Below are positions 1-8,869 of a stretch of 64,000 nt of DNA, piece by piece. The notes under the pieces are model-generated. The model worked only from the letters and a program-made list of their open reading frames with translations. It had not been told where the DNA came from and made no database searches. Source of the stretch: Chengkuizengella axinellae. Its GTDB lineage: Bacteria; Bacillota; Bacilli; Paenibacillales; KCTC-33759. The translations under genes were made by a program, and so were the position numbers. Location of the stretch: contig NZ_JAVAMP010000002.1 in assembly GCF_030730905.1 (NCBI RefSeq), forward strand, positions 248,001 to 312,000, given 5' to 3'. Position 1 is the first letter of the stretch, and each line of letters begins with the position of its first letter.

Positions 1-678
1 ATGGCAAAGTGGGATAATAAAATTGCCATGTACACTGGAGATTATATTTTTGCTAGAGCGTTAGCTGTAGTAACTCAACTTAAAGATCCAGAAATTCATC
101 AAATTTTATCCAAGTCCATTGTACAGATGTGTATCGGCGAAATGGAGCAAATTCGTGATTTCTTTAATACTGATCAGTCTATTCGTAATTATTTGCTTCG
201 AATTAGAAGGAAAACAGCACTGTTAATTGCAATTAGCTGTCAATTAGGTGCTTTAGCCGCCAATGCTTCTAGAGAAGAAGTCAGAGCTTTATATTCGTTT
301 GGGTATAATGTAGGCATGGCATTTCAGATTACGGATGATGTATTAGATCTATGTGGTACTGAAAAACAAATTGGAAAGCCACCTGGTAGTGATATAAAAC
401 AAGGGAATATAACAATACCGATGATATATGCTTTGCAAGAATCTGATTTAAAAGAATCATTGTTATTCCTAATTAATAAAATAAAACAGAATGAAGACCA
501 ATCAGATGTAAACCAGTTTATTCAATTGATCAGAAATAGTGCTGGCATTGAAAAGGCTGAAGCCCTTGCAAATCAATACATACATAAAGCAATTCATCAA
601 TTAGATCAATTGCCCGATATTAAGACAAAAAAACATCTGCATGATATAGCGAATTTTGTGTTGAGCCGTAAATACTAA
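1..678 (+). CDS. hepT: Heptaprenyl diphosphate synthase component II (5' end outside window)
   Basis: Catalytic subunit of the trans-prenyltransferase that makes the C35 side chain of menaquinone, working with the small HepS subunit. The visible 225 residues contain [13 protein letters not shown], typical of the family just after the first Asp-rich motif, and the second Asp-rich motif in [11 protein letters not shown], followed by [16 protein letters not shown]. The family is about 320 residues, so roughly 100 residues, including the first Asp-rich motif, lie left of the window; the ATG at base 1 is an internal Met. In B. subtilis the order is mtrB-hepS-menH-hepT-ndk, so those genes are expected upstream. 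That is inference. Confidence 0.93.
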   Translation: MAKWDNKIAMYTGDYIFARALAVVTQLKDPEIHQILSKSIVQMCIGEMEQIRDFFNTDQSIRNYLLRIRRKTALLIAISCQLGALAANASREEVRALYSFGYNVGMAFQITDDVLDLCGTEKQIGKPPGSDIKQGNITIPMIYALQESDLKESLLFLINKIKQNEDQSDVNQFIQLIRNSAGIEKAEALANQYIHKAIHQLDQLPDIKTKKHLHDIANFVLSRKY

Positions 679-679
679 C

Positions 680-714
680 TTACGATAAGGTAAAATTACC
701 TTGTCGTAATTTTG
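680..714 (+). terminator. Hairpin between hepT and ndk
   Basis: A 14-bp stem (680-693 with 696-709, one G-U pair) with a two-base loop closes directly after the hepT stop and is followed by a short T run (710-713). It probably ends or attenuates transcription between hepT and ndk. Confidence 0.55.
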
Positions 715-755
715 GATTTACTTTTAATAATTATCACATTTGTGGAGGGTTAAAC

Positions 756-1199
756 ATGGAAAAAACATTTTTAATGATCAAACCAGATGGAGTTCAACGT
801 AATGTAATGGGGGATATTATTTCCCGTTTTGAACAAAAAGGTTTTCAGCTTAGAGCTGGTAAATTCACAGTGCTAAGTCAGGAACAAGCTGAGAAACATT
901 ATGAAGAGCATAAGGACAAGCCTTTTTTTGGTGAGTTAATTGAATTTATTACCTCTGGACCTGTATTTGCAATGGTATGGGAAGGCGATAATATTATTCA
1001 AATTTCCAGAATGATGATTGGAAAAACAGATCCGATAGATGCTCAACCAGGTACGATACGTGGTGATTTCGCGGCACATAAAAACTTAAATATTATCCAT
1101 GGTTCTGATAGCAATGAAAGCGCTGTACGCGAGATTGAAAACGTTTTTACGGATTCTGAATTAGTGTCCTATGAGAAAACATTAGCCCCTTGGATCTAA
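756..1199 (+). CDS. ndk: Nucleoside diphosphate kinase
   Basis: Transfers the gamma phosphate of ATP to nucleoside diphosphates through a phosphohistidine. The 147-residue protein has the usual family length, starts [15 protein letters not shown] (nucleotide-binding lysine) and carries the active-site histidine in NIIHGSDS near residue 115. A strong ribosome site (GGAGGG) lies 6 bases before the ATG. It ends one base before cheR begins, as in the B. subtilis ndk-cheR arrangement. Confidence 0.97.
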   Translation: MEKTFLMIKPDGVQRNVMGDIISRFEQKGFQLRAGKFTVLSQEQAEKHYEEHKDKPFFGELIEFITSGPVFAMVWEGDNIIQISRMMIGKTDPIDAQPGTIRGDFAAHKNLNIIHGSDSNESAVREIENVFTDSELVSYEKTLAPWI

Positions 1200-1200
1200 G

Positions 1201-1998
1201 ATGTCAGATTTAGATTTAGAATTAGATTTAGATTACCATTCATTTGTTAAAGAGTTGAAGAAGCATATAAATATTGATTTATCCCAATATAAAGAAACAC
1301 AGATGAAGCGAAGACTTACAGTGTTGAAAAATAAACGGGGTTATCATAGTTTTCGAGATTATTTAAAAGATATTGTTAAAGAGCCTAACCTAATGGATGA
1401 GTTTTTAGATCGTATGACAATTAATGTTTCGGAATTTTGGAGAAATTCAAATCGATGGAGTCTGTTGGAGAAAAAATACATTCCATCGCTTTTAAATGGA
1501 AATGAACAGCTTAAATGTTGGAGCGCTGGTTGTTCTACTGGAGAAGAAGCGTACACACTTTCTATGATTCTTGCAAATCAAACGAGTGCTTCTAAGTATA
1601 AAATTGTTGCATCTGACTTAGATGAACGTGTGTTGGAAAAAGCTGACAAAGGTAAATATGATGAGCGTTCTTTACGTGAATTGCCGCAAAAATATCATAA
1701 ATACATAAACAAAGAACAATCATATTATAAGGTTTTGGACTTATTAAAGGAAAATATTAAGTTTGAAAAGAAAAATTTATTATCTGATCCATTTGGATCA
1801 CAATTCGATTTAATTATTTGTCGAAATGTAATGATATACTTTACGAATCCTGCTAAGGATTTATTATATCAGAAATTTTCTGATGCTCTGAAACCAGGTG
1901 GTATTTTATTTGTGGGGAGTACTGAACAAATCTTCTCCCCAAAAGATTATCAGCTTGAAACAGAAGATATGTTTTTTTATAGGAAAATGAAGTCTTGA
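1201..1998 (+). CDS. cheR: Chemotaxis protein methyltransferase
   Basis: S-adenosylmethionine-dependent methylation of glutamates on chemoreceptors. At 265 residues it is full length. An N-terminal helical domain (about 1-80, VKELKKHINIDLSQYKETQM, TINVSEFWRN) precedes the methyltransferase fold with the SAM-binding stretch CWSAGCSTGEEAYTLSM near residue 101 and LIICRNVMIYF near 215. The ATG follows the ndk stop directly, so its ribosome site, if any, lies inside ndk and translation is probably coupled. The first residues are an acidic repeat (DLDLELDLD) made by repeated GATTTAGA units. Confidence 0.95.
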   Translation: MSDLDLELDLDYHSFVKELKKHINIDLSQYKETQMKRRLTVLKNKRGYHSFRDYLKDIVKEPNLMDEFLDRMTINVSEFWRNSNRWSLLEKKYIPSLLNGNEQLKCWSAGCSTGEEAYTLSMILANQTSASKYKIVASDLDERVLEKADKGKYDERSLRELPQKYHKYINKEQSYYKVLDLLKENIKFEKKNLLSDPFGSQFDLIICRNVMIYFTNPAKDLLYQKFSDALKPGGILFVGSTEQIFSPKDYQLETEDMFFYRKMKS

Positions 1999-2002
1999 AC
2001 GA

Positions 2003-2042
2003 ACGACTTTACAGATTTGTATATCCTGTAAAGTCGTTTTTT
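2003..2042 (+). terminator. Intrinsic terminator after cheR
   Basis: Perfect 12-bp stem, 2003-2014 with 2026-2037, an 11-base loop and a T run to 2042. It ends the hepT-ndk-cheR transcript, so aroC onward needs its own promoter. Confidence 0.88.
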
Positions 2043-2052
2043 ATATTTACAC

Positions 2053-2487
2053 TTAAAAGAACTTTTTATCCTCTACAAATCGAGTATCAGTAAAATTTAT
2101 CGGACCACTTAAATTCACCATTGGAGTATTTGTATCACAAACAACTTTGTAGGTTACATCTTTTTCAAGTTTTGTAATCATATCCACAGTTTGTTGGGAA
2201 AATATTTGTCCTATCTCATCATCACTGTCAAGCTCTGTAATTGAACTATAAATCTCATCCTTATTTTTTAATATTTTGTAATTCACCGTAACCTCTTCAG
2301 TAGTATCTATGTGGAAAATACTGTTTAACCATATGAGATTCCCCGGCTCTAAACAATCATAAATAATTTCTGCAACTTGAGTGGGTTCTTGGTCGTCCAT
2401 AGAAATTACTTCCCCTGTATTACGACTATTCTCCGGTGTTTCAAATTTAAATTGTTCAATCTCAACCTTATTATTATGAAAAGACAC
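2053..2487 (-). CDS. Unknown 144-residue protein, possibly sporulation-related
   Basis: No family recognised. It starts with GTG preceded by GAGAGAGG about 10 bases upstream on the minus strand. The protein is acidic, has no signal peptide or membrane segment, and alternates short hydrophobic and charged stretches (VTYKVVCDTNTPMVNLSGPI), suggesting an all-beta fold. Upstream on the minus strand, CATAAAAT (plus-strand 2522-2529) fits the -10 shape CATANNNT used by mother-cell sigma factors, but I see no convincing -35. It sits leftward inside an otherwise rightward supraoperon, between cheR and aroC, where B. subtilis has no gene. It may be an insertion. Confidence 0.6.
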   Translation of the reverse strand: MSFHNNKVEIEQFKFETPENSRNTGEVISMDDQEPTQVAEIIYDCLEPGNLIWLNSIFHIDTTEEVTVNYKILKNKDEIYSSITELDSDDEIGQIFSQQTVDMITKLEKDVTYKVVCDTNTPMVNLSGPINFTDTRFVEDKKFF

Positions 2488-2796
2488 GTTATACTTGACC
2501 TCTCTCTTTATTCGTTATCCTATTTTATGAAGAATCGAATTTATTTGCTTGGACTGATAACCCTAGACAATAATACTAAAAAAAATCTGATCTTACCATT
2601 ATGTGGTCATCTCTAAACATACTCAAGAGAGTAAACCTTATCTTCCCTATTTTTAAGTCAAATCCTCTAATTTCCCACTTTTGTGGTGTTTGGAAGTGGA
2701 TTGACTAAGAGGGTTGAACTACTTCCACGAATAAATTCTTCCAACTTTACCCATACTATATATTATGGGAGTACATCATGCTTGGAGGGTTCTCTT
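2488..2796. other. Divergent intergenic region, no gene seen
   Basis: AT-rich region between the leftward unknown gene and the small rightward gene. A short inverted repeat, CCCACTTTTGTGG near 2678-2690, resembles the CCCACAAAAGT units near 17.4 kb. Two TTGA(C/A)-type hexamers near 2701 and 2714 lack a matching -10 at normal spacing. No open frame with a ribosome site was found. Confidence 0.5.
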
Positions 2797-2949
2797 ATGG
2801 ATAAAAGAAAGGTGATAGAAGCTTATCAACGTGGGTTTCTATCTATACAAGAATGTGCTCAAATTTTAGGTTTGGATTCTGTCAAAATCATGGAAGTTGT
2901 TCAGGATACGAACTGGTCTAATCTACAAAAGAAACAAAAAGCAAAATAA
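2797..2949 (+). CDS. Small HTH-like protein upstream of aroC
   Basis: Fifty residues from an ATG with a strong ribosome site (GGAGGG at 2784-2789, 7 bases upstream); the frame is open further left but without a ribosome site. RKVIEAYQRGFLSIQECAQILGLD reads as a helix-turn-helix-like pair (the segment IQECAQILGLD is the candidate turn), followed by a basic tail KKQKAK. Too small for a classical repressor; it may bind nucleic acid or a partner protein. Function unknown; it is followed by hairpins and then the aroC promoter. Confidence 0.65.
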   Translation: MDKRKVIEAYQRGFLSIQECAQILGLDSVKIMEVVQDTNWSNLQKKQKAK

Positions 2950-3097
2950 TAATAATAAACATATATGTGATCTTCAGCAATAAAGAGGTGTCATGTGAGA
3001 GCAATTACATCTTTGTGATTAATGATGTACCAAAACATCCTGTTTTTGTGAACTGGTAGTCTAATCCGTATGAGGATAGAAGGTTTTTCTATCCCTG

Positions 3098-3134
3098 AAA
3101 AACACGCTAAGCAGAATTGCCTATCGTGTTTTTT
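3098..3134 (+). terminator. Terminator-like hairpin before the aroC promoter
   Basis: Stem 3098-3106 with 3125-3133 (AAAAACACG/CGTGTTTTT), 18-base loop, T-rich 3' arm. A second hairpin just upstream pairs GGATAG with CTATCC around 3073-3094. They separate the small gene from aroC, although a regulatory leader is not excluded. Confidence 0.55.
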
Positions 3135-3135
3135 G

Positions 3136-3164
3136 TTGTCAACTTTACTTAACTATACTATAAT
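3136..3164 (+). promoter_or_regulatory. Sigma-A-type promoter for aroC-aroB-aroH
   Basis: TTGTCA (3136-3141), exactly 17 bases, then a perfect TATAAT (3159-3164). It lies immediately after the terminator-like hairpin and about 70 bases before the aroC start. Confidence 0.8.
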
Positions 3165-3238
3165 TAGCACATGAATTTGTAGGAAAACGGGCGATGAAAG
3201 ATAAACGCCATGGGAAAAGTATGAAAGGGGATAGTTGA

Positions 3239-4402
3239 GTGAGATATCTAACAGCAGGTGAAACACATGGGCCACAATTAACAGCCATTGTTGAAGGAAT
3301 GCCCAGTAACTTAAAAATTAACTTTGAAGAAATAAATCGAGAGTTGCAGCGTCGCCAAAAGGGGTATGGACGAGGCAGAAGAATGCAAATTGAAAAAGAC
3401 GCGGCTAATATAGTTGGTGGAGTAAGACATGGTAAAACAACAGGTGCTCCAATTGCATTAATAGTAGAAAATAAAGACTGGACACATTGGACAACAGTGA
3501 TGAACATTGAGCCGATTGAAGGATCAGATGAAGAAAAGAGACGAGTACATAGACCTCGACCAGGTCATGCTGATTTAAATGGTGGATTGAAATATAATCA
3601 CAAAGATTTGAGAAATGTACTTGAACGTTCTAGCGCTAGAGAAACCGCAGCAAGAGTAGCTGTAGGGGCAGTTGCAAAACAACTATTAGCTGAATTTGGT
3701 ATTAAAGTTGCAGGTCAAGTGATACGTATAGGAGAAGTAGAAGCACAAACCCAAAACCTCCCTATTGATGAGTTGATTCGTGTAACAGAGGAATCCCCAG
3801 TAAGAGTAGTAGACAAAGAAGCAGAAGCAAAAATGATTGCCCATATCGATGAAGTGAAAAAAGAAGGAGACTCCATTGGTGGTATTGTGGAGTGTATAGT
3901 AGAAGGTGTCCCTATTGGTCTTGGTAGTCATGTTCAGTGGGATCGCAAGTTGGACGGAAGAATTGCTCAGGCCGTTGTATCTATCAATGCTTTTAAGGGC
4001 TGTGAAATAGGAATTGGCTTTGAAGCAGGAACAATTCGCGGTTCTCAAGTACACGATGAAATATTATACTCTGAAGAAAAAGGATATCATCGAAAGACAA
4101 ATCGTTTAGGTGGTTTTGAGGGTGGTATGACTAACGGTGAGCCAATTGTAGTACGTGGTGTAATGAAGCCAATTCCAACATTGTACAAGCCCTTGGAAAG
4201 TGTAGATATTGATACCAAAGAACCATTCTCTGCACAGGTAGAGCGTTCAGACAGCTGCGCTGTTCCAGCAGCTAGTGTAGTAATGGAGCATGTTGTAGCT
4301 TGGGAAGTAGCTTGTGCTCTTATGGATAAATTCGGGGGAGACTCCATAGATGAAATTCGTAATAATATTAACAATTACCTAGAGCAAGTGGAGCGCTATT
4401 AA
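3239..4402 (+). CDS. aroC: Chorismate synthase
   Basis: Last common step of the shikimate pathway: trans-elimination of phosphate from EPSP to give chorismate, needing reduced FMN. The 387 residues match the family length. Signatures seen: [15 protein letters not shown] at the N-terminus, [35 protein letters not shown] and [17 protein letters not shown] start with AAAGGGG upstream; the frame fits the conserved N-terminus exactly. The gene is called aroF in B. subtilis. aroB begins one base after its stop. Confidence 0.97.
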   Translation: MRYLTAGETHGPQLTAIVEGMPSNLKINFEEINRELQRRQKGYGRGRRMQIEKDAANIVGGVRHGKTTGAPIALIVENKDWTHWTTVMNIEPIEGSDEEKRRVHRPRPGHADLNGGLKYNHKDLRNVLERSSARETAARVAVGAVAKQLLAEFGIKVAGQVIRIGEVEAQTQNLPIDELIRVTEESPVRVVDKEAEAKMIAHIDEVKKEGDSIGGIVECIVEGVPIGLGSHVQWDRKLDGRIAQAVVSINAFKGCEIGIGFEAGTIRGSQVHDEILYSEEKGYHRKTNRLGGFEGGMTNGEPIVVRGVMKPIPTLYKPLESVDIDTKEPFSAQVERSDSCAVPAASVVMEHVVAWEVACALMDKFGGDSIDEIRNNINNYLEQVERY

Positions 4403-4403
4403 A

Positions 4404-5498
4404 ATGAAACAATTAAATGTTGATTTAGGTGATCGCTCTTATCCCATTTATATTGGTGATGGTATTATAGAACAAATTGGTTCTTATTTTGCGAAGCATC
4501 AAATTAGCTCACGTTCTCCCATAATGGTGATTACAGATGATAATGTTGCTTCTCTGCATTTAAAAAAAGTGACAACACATCTACTAGAGAGTGGTTATAA
4601 AGTTGTTGAATATATTGTTCCAGCTGGAGAAATGTCTAAATCTTTGTCTGTGCTTGAACAGATTATTGGTAAGGCATTAGATGCAGGTTTGGACCGAACC
4701 TCTACAATCATTGCTTTGGGTGGCGGAGTTGTTGGAGATTTGGCTGGTTTTGTAGCTGCAAGTTTTATGCGAGGTGTTAAATTCGTACAAATCCCAACAA
4801 CTATCCTTGCACATGACAGCAGCGTTGGTGGTAAGGTTGCAGTGAATCATCCGAAGGCTAAAAACATTATCGGTGCTTTCCATCAGCCTCAAATCGTTTT
4901 ATATGATACTTCAACTTTAAAAACATTACCTGAGAGAGAAATTAAAGCAGGTTTATCAGAAATGATCAAACATGGTTTAATATGGGATGCTGAATTTTCA
5001 AAATGGATAGATGAAAATGCTGAAAAACTGCTATCTCTAGATGCTGAAGCTTTAGAGTATGGTTTATACAATGGGTGTAAAATTAAATCCCACGTTGTAT
5101 CTGAAGATGAACGTGAACATGGTTTGAGAGCCATTTTGAATTTTGGACATACGATTGGTCATGCTCTTGAAGCGGTAGCTCACTACAATCAGCTTTTGCA
5201 CGGTGAAGCGATAGCGATTGGCATGGTTGGTGCGGCAAAGTTATCTGTTCGTTTAGGTTATCCTGAAAGAATTTATACAGAGACGAAAGCTGCGATGAAA
5301 AAATATGGTTTGCCAATCCAAATCCCTGGTCACTTAGATATAGATGAAATCATGAAAGCGATGCTGCATGATAAAAAGTTTAAAGAAGGAAAAGTAGTGT
5401 TTACGATTTTAAAAGATATAGGTGAAGCACATATTCAAAGTGGAATCTCCATAGATTTGATTAGAGAGATTGTTGAAGAGTTAAGATGGGAGGAATGA
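4404..5498 (+). CDS. aroB: 3-dehydroquinate synthase
   Basis: Cyclises DAHP to 3-dehydroquinate, the second shikimate step, using NAD and a divalent metal. 364 residues, full length. Motifs: ALGGGVVGDLAGFVAASFMRG (NAD site), PTTILAHDSSVGGK, and metal-binding histidines in HGLRAILNFGHTIGHALE and LLHGEAIAIGM. It is the second gene of aroC-aroB-aroH; only one base separates it from aroC, so translation is likely coupled. Confidence 0.97.
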   Translation: MKQLNVDLGDRSYPIYIGDGIIEQIGSYFAKHQISSRSPIMVITDDNVASLHLKKVTTHLLESGYKVVEYIVPAGEMSKSLSVLEQIIGKALDAGLDRTSTIIALGGGVVGDLAGFVAASFMRGVKFVQIPTTILAHDSSVGGKVAVNHPKAKNIIGAFHQPQIVLYDTSTLKTLPEREIKAGLSEMIKHGLIWDAEFSKWIDENAEKLLSLDAEALEYGLYNGCKIKSHVVSEDEREHGLRAILNFGHTIGHALEAVAHYNQLLHGEAIAIGMVGAAKLSVRLGYPERIYTETKAAMKKYGLPIQIPGHLDIDEIMKAMLHDKKFKEGKVVFTILKDIGEAHIQSGISIDLIREIVEELRWEE

Positions 5499-5505
5499 AC
5501 AACTT

Positions 5506-5874
5506 ATGTATGTTAGGGGAATTCGTGGAGCAATAACGGTTAAACAAAACGAGGAATCTGAAATCCTAGATGCTACCTCTGAATTGTTAAAAACAATCGT
5601 TAAGGAAAATGATGTAAATCCTGAAGATATCTGCAGTGTGTTTGTTACAGTAACACATGATATTACGGCTACATTTCCAGCAAGGACGATTCGTCAAATG
5701 CCTGGGTGGGAGCTAGTTCCACTTATGTGTTCCTTGGAAATTGATGTACCGGGCAGTTTACCAAAATGTATTCGTTTAATGGTGCAAGTGAATACAACTA
5801 AACAACAAAATGAGATGAAACATGTATATTTGAATGAAGCTGTAAAGCTTCGTCCTGATTTAAAGTCAATTTGA
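5506..5874 (+). CDS. aroH: Chorismate mutase, AroH class
   Basis: Monofunctional trimeric chorismate mutase converting chorismate to prephenate for Phe and Tyr. 122 residues, the B. subtilis AroH length, with YVRGIRGAITVKQNEE at the N-terminus, FVTVTHDITATFPA and LPKCIRLMVQVNT, which hold the active-site arginines and glutamate of this class. The start has GGAGG 12-13 bases upstream. Its stop codon lies inside the -35 box of the trp promoter. Confidence 0.95.
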   Translation: MYVRGIRGAITVKQNEESEILDATSELLKTIVKENDVNPEDICSVFVTVTHDITATFPARTIRQMPGWELVPLMCSLEIDVPGSLPKCIRLMVQVNTTKQQNEMKHVYLNEAVKLRPDLKSI

Positions 5875-5899
5875 CGATTCGTGTTTCCTATTGTATATT
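5871..5899 (+). promoter_or_regulatory. Sigma-A-type trp operon promoter
   Basis: TTGACG (5871-5876), exactly 17 bases, TATATT (5894-5899). The -35 overlaps the aroH stop codon. Transcription should begin near 5906, so the triplet-repeat leader would lie at the extreme 5' end of the transcript. Confidence 0.78.
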
Positions 5900-5900
5900 T

Positions 5901-5968
5901 GAGTGAGTAGAGTAGAGTTTAGAAGAGTGTAGATGGATTTAGTATAGTCTAAGAAAAGTATAGATGAG
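5901..5968 (+). promoter_or_regulatory. Probable TRAP (MtrB) RNA-binding site in the trp leader
   Basis: Exact GAG or TAG triplets start at 5905, 5910, 5915, 5920, 5925, 5930, 5940, 5945, 5961 and 5966; imperfect ones (GGA, AAG, AAG) fill 5935, 5951 and 5956. The register is 5 bases nearly throughout, so spacers are 2-3 bases. In B. subtilis the tryptophan-activated 11-mer TRAP wraps the leader on 11 (G/U)AG triplets with such spacing, upstream of trpE in the same supraoperon. Seen: the triplets and register. Inferred: TRAP binding; mtrB itself is not in the window. Confidence 0.8.
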
Positions 5969-6111
5969 TTTATTTTGAAGCCCCTTAATCAAGAGCCTTG
6001 TTTATTTTGATTATGCATTGCTTAGGTTTAATAAAGGATATATTTTAGAGTATTCTTTTCTGTTTGGGGTATATTAATACAGGACTATTATTTCATCGAT
6101 TTAAATATAAC

Positions 6112-6145
6112 AAACCTCTGCTAATTTAAAGTAGAGGTTTTTTTT
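6112..6145 (+). terminator. trp leader attenuator terminator
   Basis: Stem AAACCTCT (6112-6119) with AGAGGTTT (6133-6140), 13-base loop, T run to 6145, 114 bases before trpE. The 5' arm with its next two bases can instead pair with 5912-5920 inside the triplet leader (one bulge, one G-U), a possible antiterminator that TRAP binding would block. Between triplets and terminator (5969-6111) I see no open frame or leader peptide. Confidence 0.8.
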
Positions 6146-6258
6146 ATCTTACAATTTTTAAGTTTTTACAAATTTAATATTTCTACTAAGTACCACTTAT
6201 TAAGGAATAAACGACCTCTACAAAACTAAATTTATTCGCTTCACAAGGAGTTGAAAGA

Positions 6259-7791
6259 ATGATGTATTTTCCAGAAATAACAAAAGTGAAAGAGCTAGCT
6301 AAGGACTATAATCTTATACCGATTGTAAGAGATATTCTCGCTGATATTGAAACACCAATCCGAGTATTCAATCATTTTCATGAAGAGAAAAATGCATTTT
6401 TATTAGAAAGTGTGGAGGGAGGCGTAAATTGGGCGAGATATTCTTTTATAGGCAAAAATCCTTTTTTGATCATACAAGGTAAAAACGGAAACATAACCAT
6501 TAATAAAGATGGAGAAAAACACAAAGTGAAAGATCAGCCTATTGAAGCATTGAAACAATTGCTACGTTCATATTCTAGTCCTGCTTTACCTAATCTCCCT
6601 AGGTTTACGGGTGGCGCAGTCGGTTTTTTTGGATATGATTTACTTCAATATTATGAGAAGCTTCCCGCTCATGATATTGATGATTTACAAATGAATGACA
6701 TTCAGTTTATGTTTTGTGACGAAGTGATTGTGTTTGACCACTTTAAACAGCAAGTAAAGATCATAGCCAATGTTCATGTGCCAGATCAAGCATCTGAAAT
6801 GGAAATTGAAAAGGTTTATAGTGAAACCTGTAGGCGCATAGATGAGACGATTATTAGATTGCAAAAACCGTTAGCTGTTCCCCCTATGGCTCATAATCAA
6901 GTTCTAGATGTGGATTTAGAACACATACAATCCAATGTAACCAAAGAACAATTTATAAGTAATGTAGAATCAGCTAAAGAATATATTCGTGCAGGAGATA
7001 TTTTTCAAGTTGTGCTTTCTCAAAGATTTGAAATAGAAACAGAAATATCTCCACTGCATGTATATCGAGTACTTAGAACAATGAACCCCTCTCCTTACAT
7101 GTATTATTTGAAAATGGAGGATGAAGTTATAGTGGGAACTTCACCAGAATCTTTAGTTCGTGTAGAAAGTGGGCGTGTCCAAACAAAACCCATTGCAGGA
7201 ACAAGACCAAGAGGGGAAACAGAAGAATTGGATTTACAGTATGAAAAAGATCTACTAGCAGACCCAAAAGAGTTAGCTGAGCACCTAATGTTAGTCGATT
7301 TAGGACGTAATGATATCGGAAGAGTATCAGAGTTCAGCTCAGTGAAATGTGATACATTTATGGAAATAGAAAGATATTCTCACGTGATGCATATCGTTTC
7401 TAATGTTTCGGGTAAACTTCGTGACGATAAAGATTTTTTTGATGCATTTATATCATGTCTGCCTGCTGGAACTGTATCAGGAGCTCCCAAATTAAGAGCT
7501 ATGGAGATTATTGCTGAGTTTGAAAATGAAGCTAGGGGAGCCTATGCAGGTGCAATTGGATATCTGGGATTTTCCGGTAATTTAGATACATGTATTACTA
7601 TTCGCACGATTATCTTTAAAAATGGAAAAGCCTATGTACAGGCAGGAGCAGGGATTGTATGGGATTCTGTTCCAGAAAAGGAATATGAGGAAACCGTGAA
7701 TAAAGCTAAAGCCTTGCTCAAAGCCATCCGTTTAGCTGAGGTATGGTTTAACAAAGAACAATCAAACCTTGTGAATCAAGATTATTATTAA
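6259..7791 (+). CDS. trpE: Anthranilate synthase component I
   Basis: Converts chorismate and ammonia (from the glutaminase subunit) to anthranilate. 510 residues, full length. FLLESVEGG near residue 50 is the tryptophan feedback-binding LLES motif; catalytic motifs NPSPYMYYLKM, GTSPESLV, IAGTRPRG, LAEHLMLVDLGRNDIGRV and GTVSGAPKLRAMEI are all intact. The first of two adjacent ATGs is taken, with AAGGAG about 9 bases upstream. No trpG follows; as in B. subtilis the glutaminase is probably supplied by pabA in the folate operon elsewhere. Confidence 0.97.
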   Translation: MMYFPEITKVKELAKDYNLIPIVRDILADIETPIRVFNHFHEEKNAFLLESVEGGVNWARYSFIGKNPFLIIQGKNGNITINKDGEKHKVKDQPIEALKQLLRSYSSPALPNLPRFTGGAVGFFGYDLLQYYEKLPAHDIDDLQMNDIQFMFCDEVIVFDHFKQQVKIIANVHVPDQASEMEIEKVYSETCRRIDETIIRLQKPLAVPPMAHNQVLDVDLEHIQSNVTKEQFISNVESAKEYIRAGDIFQVVLSQRFEIETEISPLHVYRVLRTMNPSPYMYYLKMEDEVIVGTSPESLVRVESGRVQTKPIAGTRPRGETEELDLQYEKDLLADPKELAEHLMLVDLGRNDIGRVSEFSSVKCDTFMEIERYSHVMHIVSNVSGKLRDDKDFFDAFISCLPAGTVSGAPKLRAMEIIAEFENEARGAYAGAIGYLGFSGNLDTCITIRTIIFKNGKAYVQAGAGIVWDSVPEKEYEETVNKAKALLKAIRLAEVWFNKEQSNLVNQDYY

Positions 7792-7831
7792 AAATAAATA
7801 AAACAATGCAGTGTAGGGAGGAAAGGGAAGT

Positions 7832-8869
7832 ATGGAAACGAATGTGATCAAAAATGTGTTGTCTAAGTTGTTAGAAGGGAACGATTTAGACAAAAATGAT
7901 GCACGCCAAGTAATGGAAGAAATGATGGAAGGGCGAGCTTCAGATGCACAAATAGGCAGCCTTTTAACGGCTCTAAGAATAAAAGGAGAAACTACCGAGG
8001 AAGTTACAGGGTTTGCAGAAATCATGAGAAGTAAATCGAGCAGAGTTGAAACCGCGAACCATCCATTATTGGACACATGTGGTACAGGTGGGGATGGAGC
8101 AAATACCTTTAACATATCAACTGCCTCTGCCATTGTAGCAGCAGCAGGAGGAATACGTGTTGCAAAACATGGAAATCGTGCCATGTCGAGCAAAAGTGGT
8201 AGTGCAGATGTACTTGAAGCATTAGGAATCAACATTAACTTAGACCATAAACAGGCACAATTGTGCATTGATCAGGTTGGTTTGTGTTTTATGTTTGCCC
8301 AAAAGTATCATGGATCTATGAAAAATGTTGCAGCTCCTAGAAAAGAGCTCGGATTTAGAACCGTATTCAATATGCTTGGCCCTTTAACAAATCCTGCAAA
8401 TGCAGATCGTCAGCTCATGGGTGTATTCGATAAAAGCAAAACAGAGCTTTTAGCCTCTGTATTGAGAGAACTAAAACTAGATCGAGCATTTGTAGTTTCT
8501 AGCTTTGATGGTTTGGACGAAATTAGTATCTCTGCTCCAACTCAAGTGACTGAATTGAAAGATGGTTTGTTGAACACTTATGACATTACACCTGATGATC
8601 TAGGCCTCCAAAGTTACCCGATCGATGATATTGCTGGTGGTGACGCAGTCGAAAATGCTGAAATTATTCGCTCTATTTTTAAAGGTGAAAAAGGAGCTCG
8701 AAGAAATATTGTGTTAGCGAATGCAGGTGCTTGTTTTTATGTATTTGATCATTGTTCTTCTTTACAGGAAGGAGTAAAAATCGCTGCCAATATGATAGAT
8801 AGTGGAAAAGCTGCAGAAAAATTAGAGGATTTAGCTCGCTTTACAAAGGAGATAAGCCATGATACTTGA
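7832..8869 (+). CDS. trpD: Anthranilate phosphoribosyltransferase
   Basis: Attaches phosphoribose from PRPP to anthranilate. 345 residues. The glycine-rich PRPP motif is DTCGTGGDGANTFNIST near residue 80; KHGNRAMSSKSGSADVLEALG and RTVFNMLGPLTNPA are also typical. Start supported by GGGAGGAAAGGG upstream. The last bases overlap trpC by 11, indicating coupled translation. Confidence 0.97.
   Translation: METNVIKNVLSKLLEGNDLDKNDARQVMEEMMEGRASDAQIGSLLTALRIKGETTEEVTGFAEIMRSKSSRVETANHPLLDTCGTGGDGANTFNISTASAIVAAAGGIRVAKHGNRAMSSKSGSADVLEALGININLDHKQAQLCIDQVGLCFMFAQKYHGSMKNVAAPRKELGFRTVFNMLGPLTNPANADRQLMGVFDKSKTELLASVLRELKLDRAFVVSSFDGLDEISISAPTQVTELKDGLLNTYDITPDDLGLQSYPIDDIAGGDAVENAEIIRSIFKGEKGARRNIVLANAGACFYVFDHCSSLQEGVKIAANMIDSGKAAEKLEDLARFTKEISHDT

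Noticed and set aside
2377-2616. 79-codon frame opposite the unknown leftward gene
   Set aside because: No ribosome site; overlaps the better-supported GTG-started leftward gene and its promoter region.
5969-6258. T-box riboswitch or Trp-rich leader peptide before trpE
   Set aside because: No T-box consensus (AGGGTGGNACCGCG) and no short frame with clustered Trp codons; the GAG/TAG triplets explain the region better.
7762-8268. Leftward 168-codon frame opposite trpD
   Set aside because: Mirror of a conserved coding frame; the glycine-rich trpD sequence leaves the opposite strand open.
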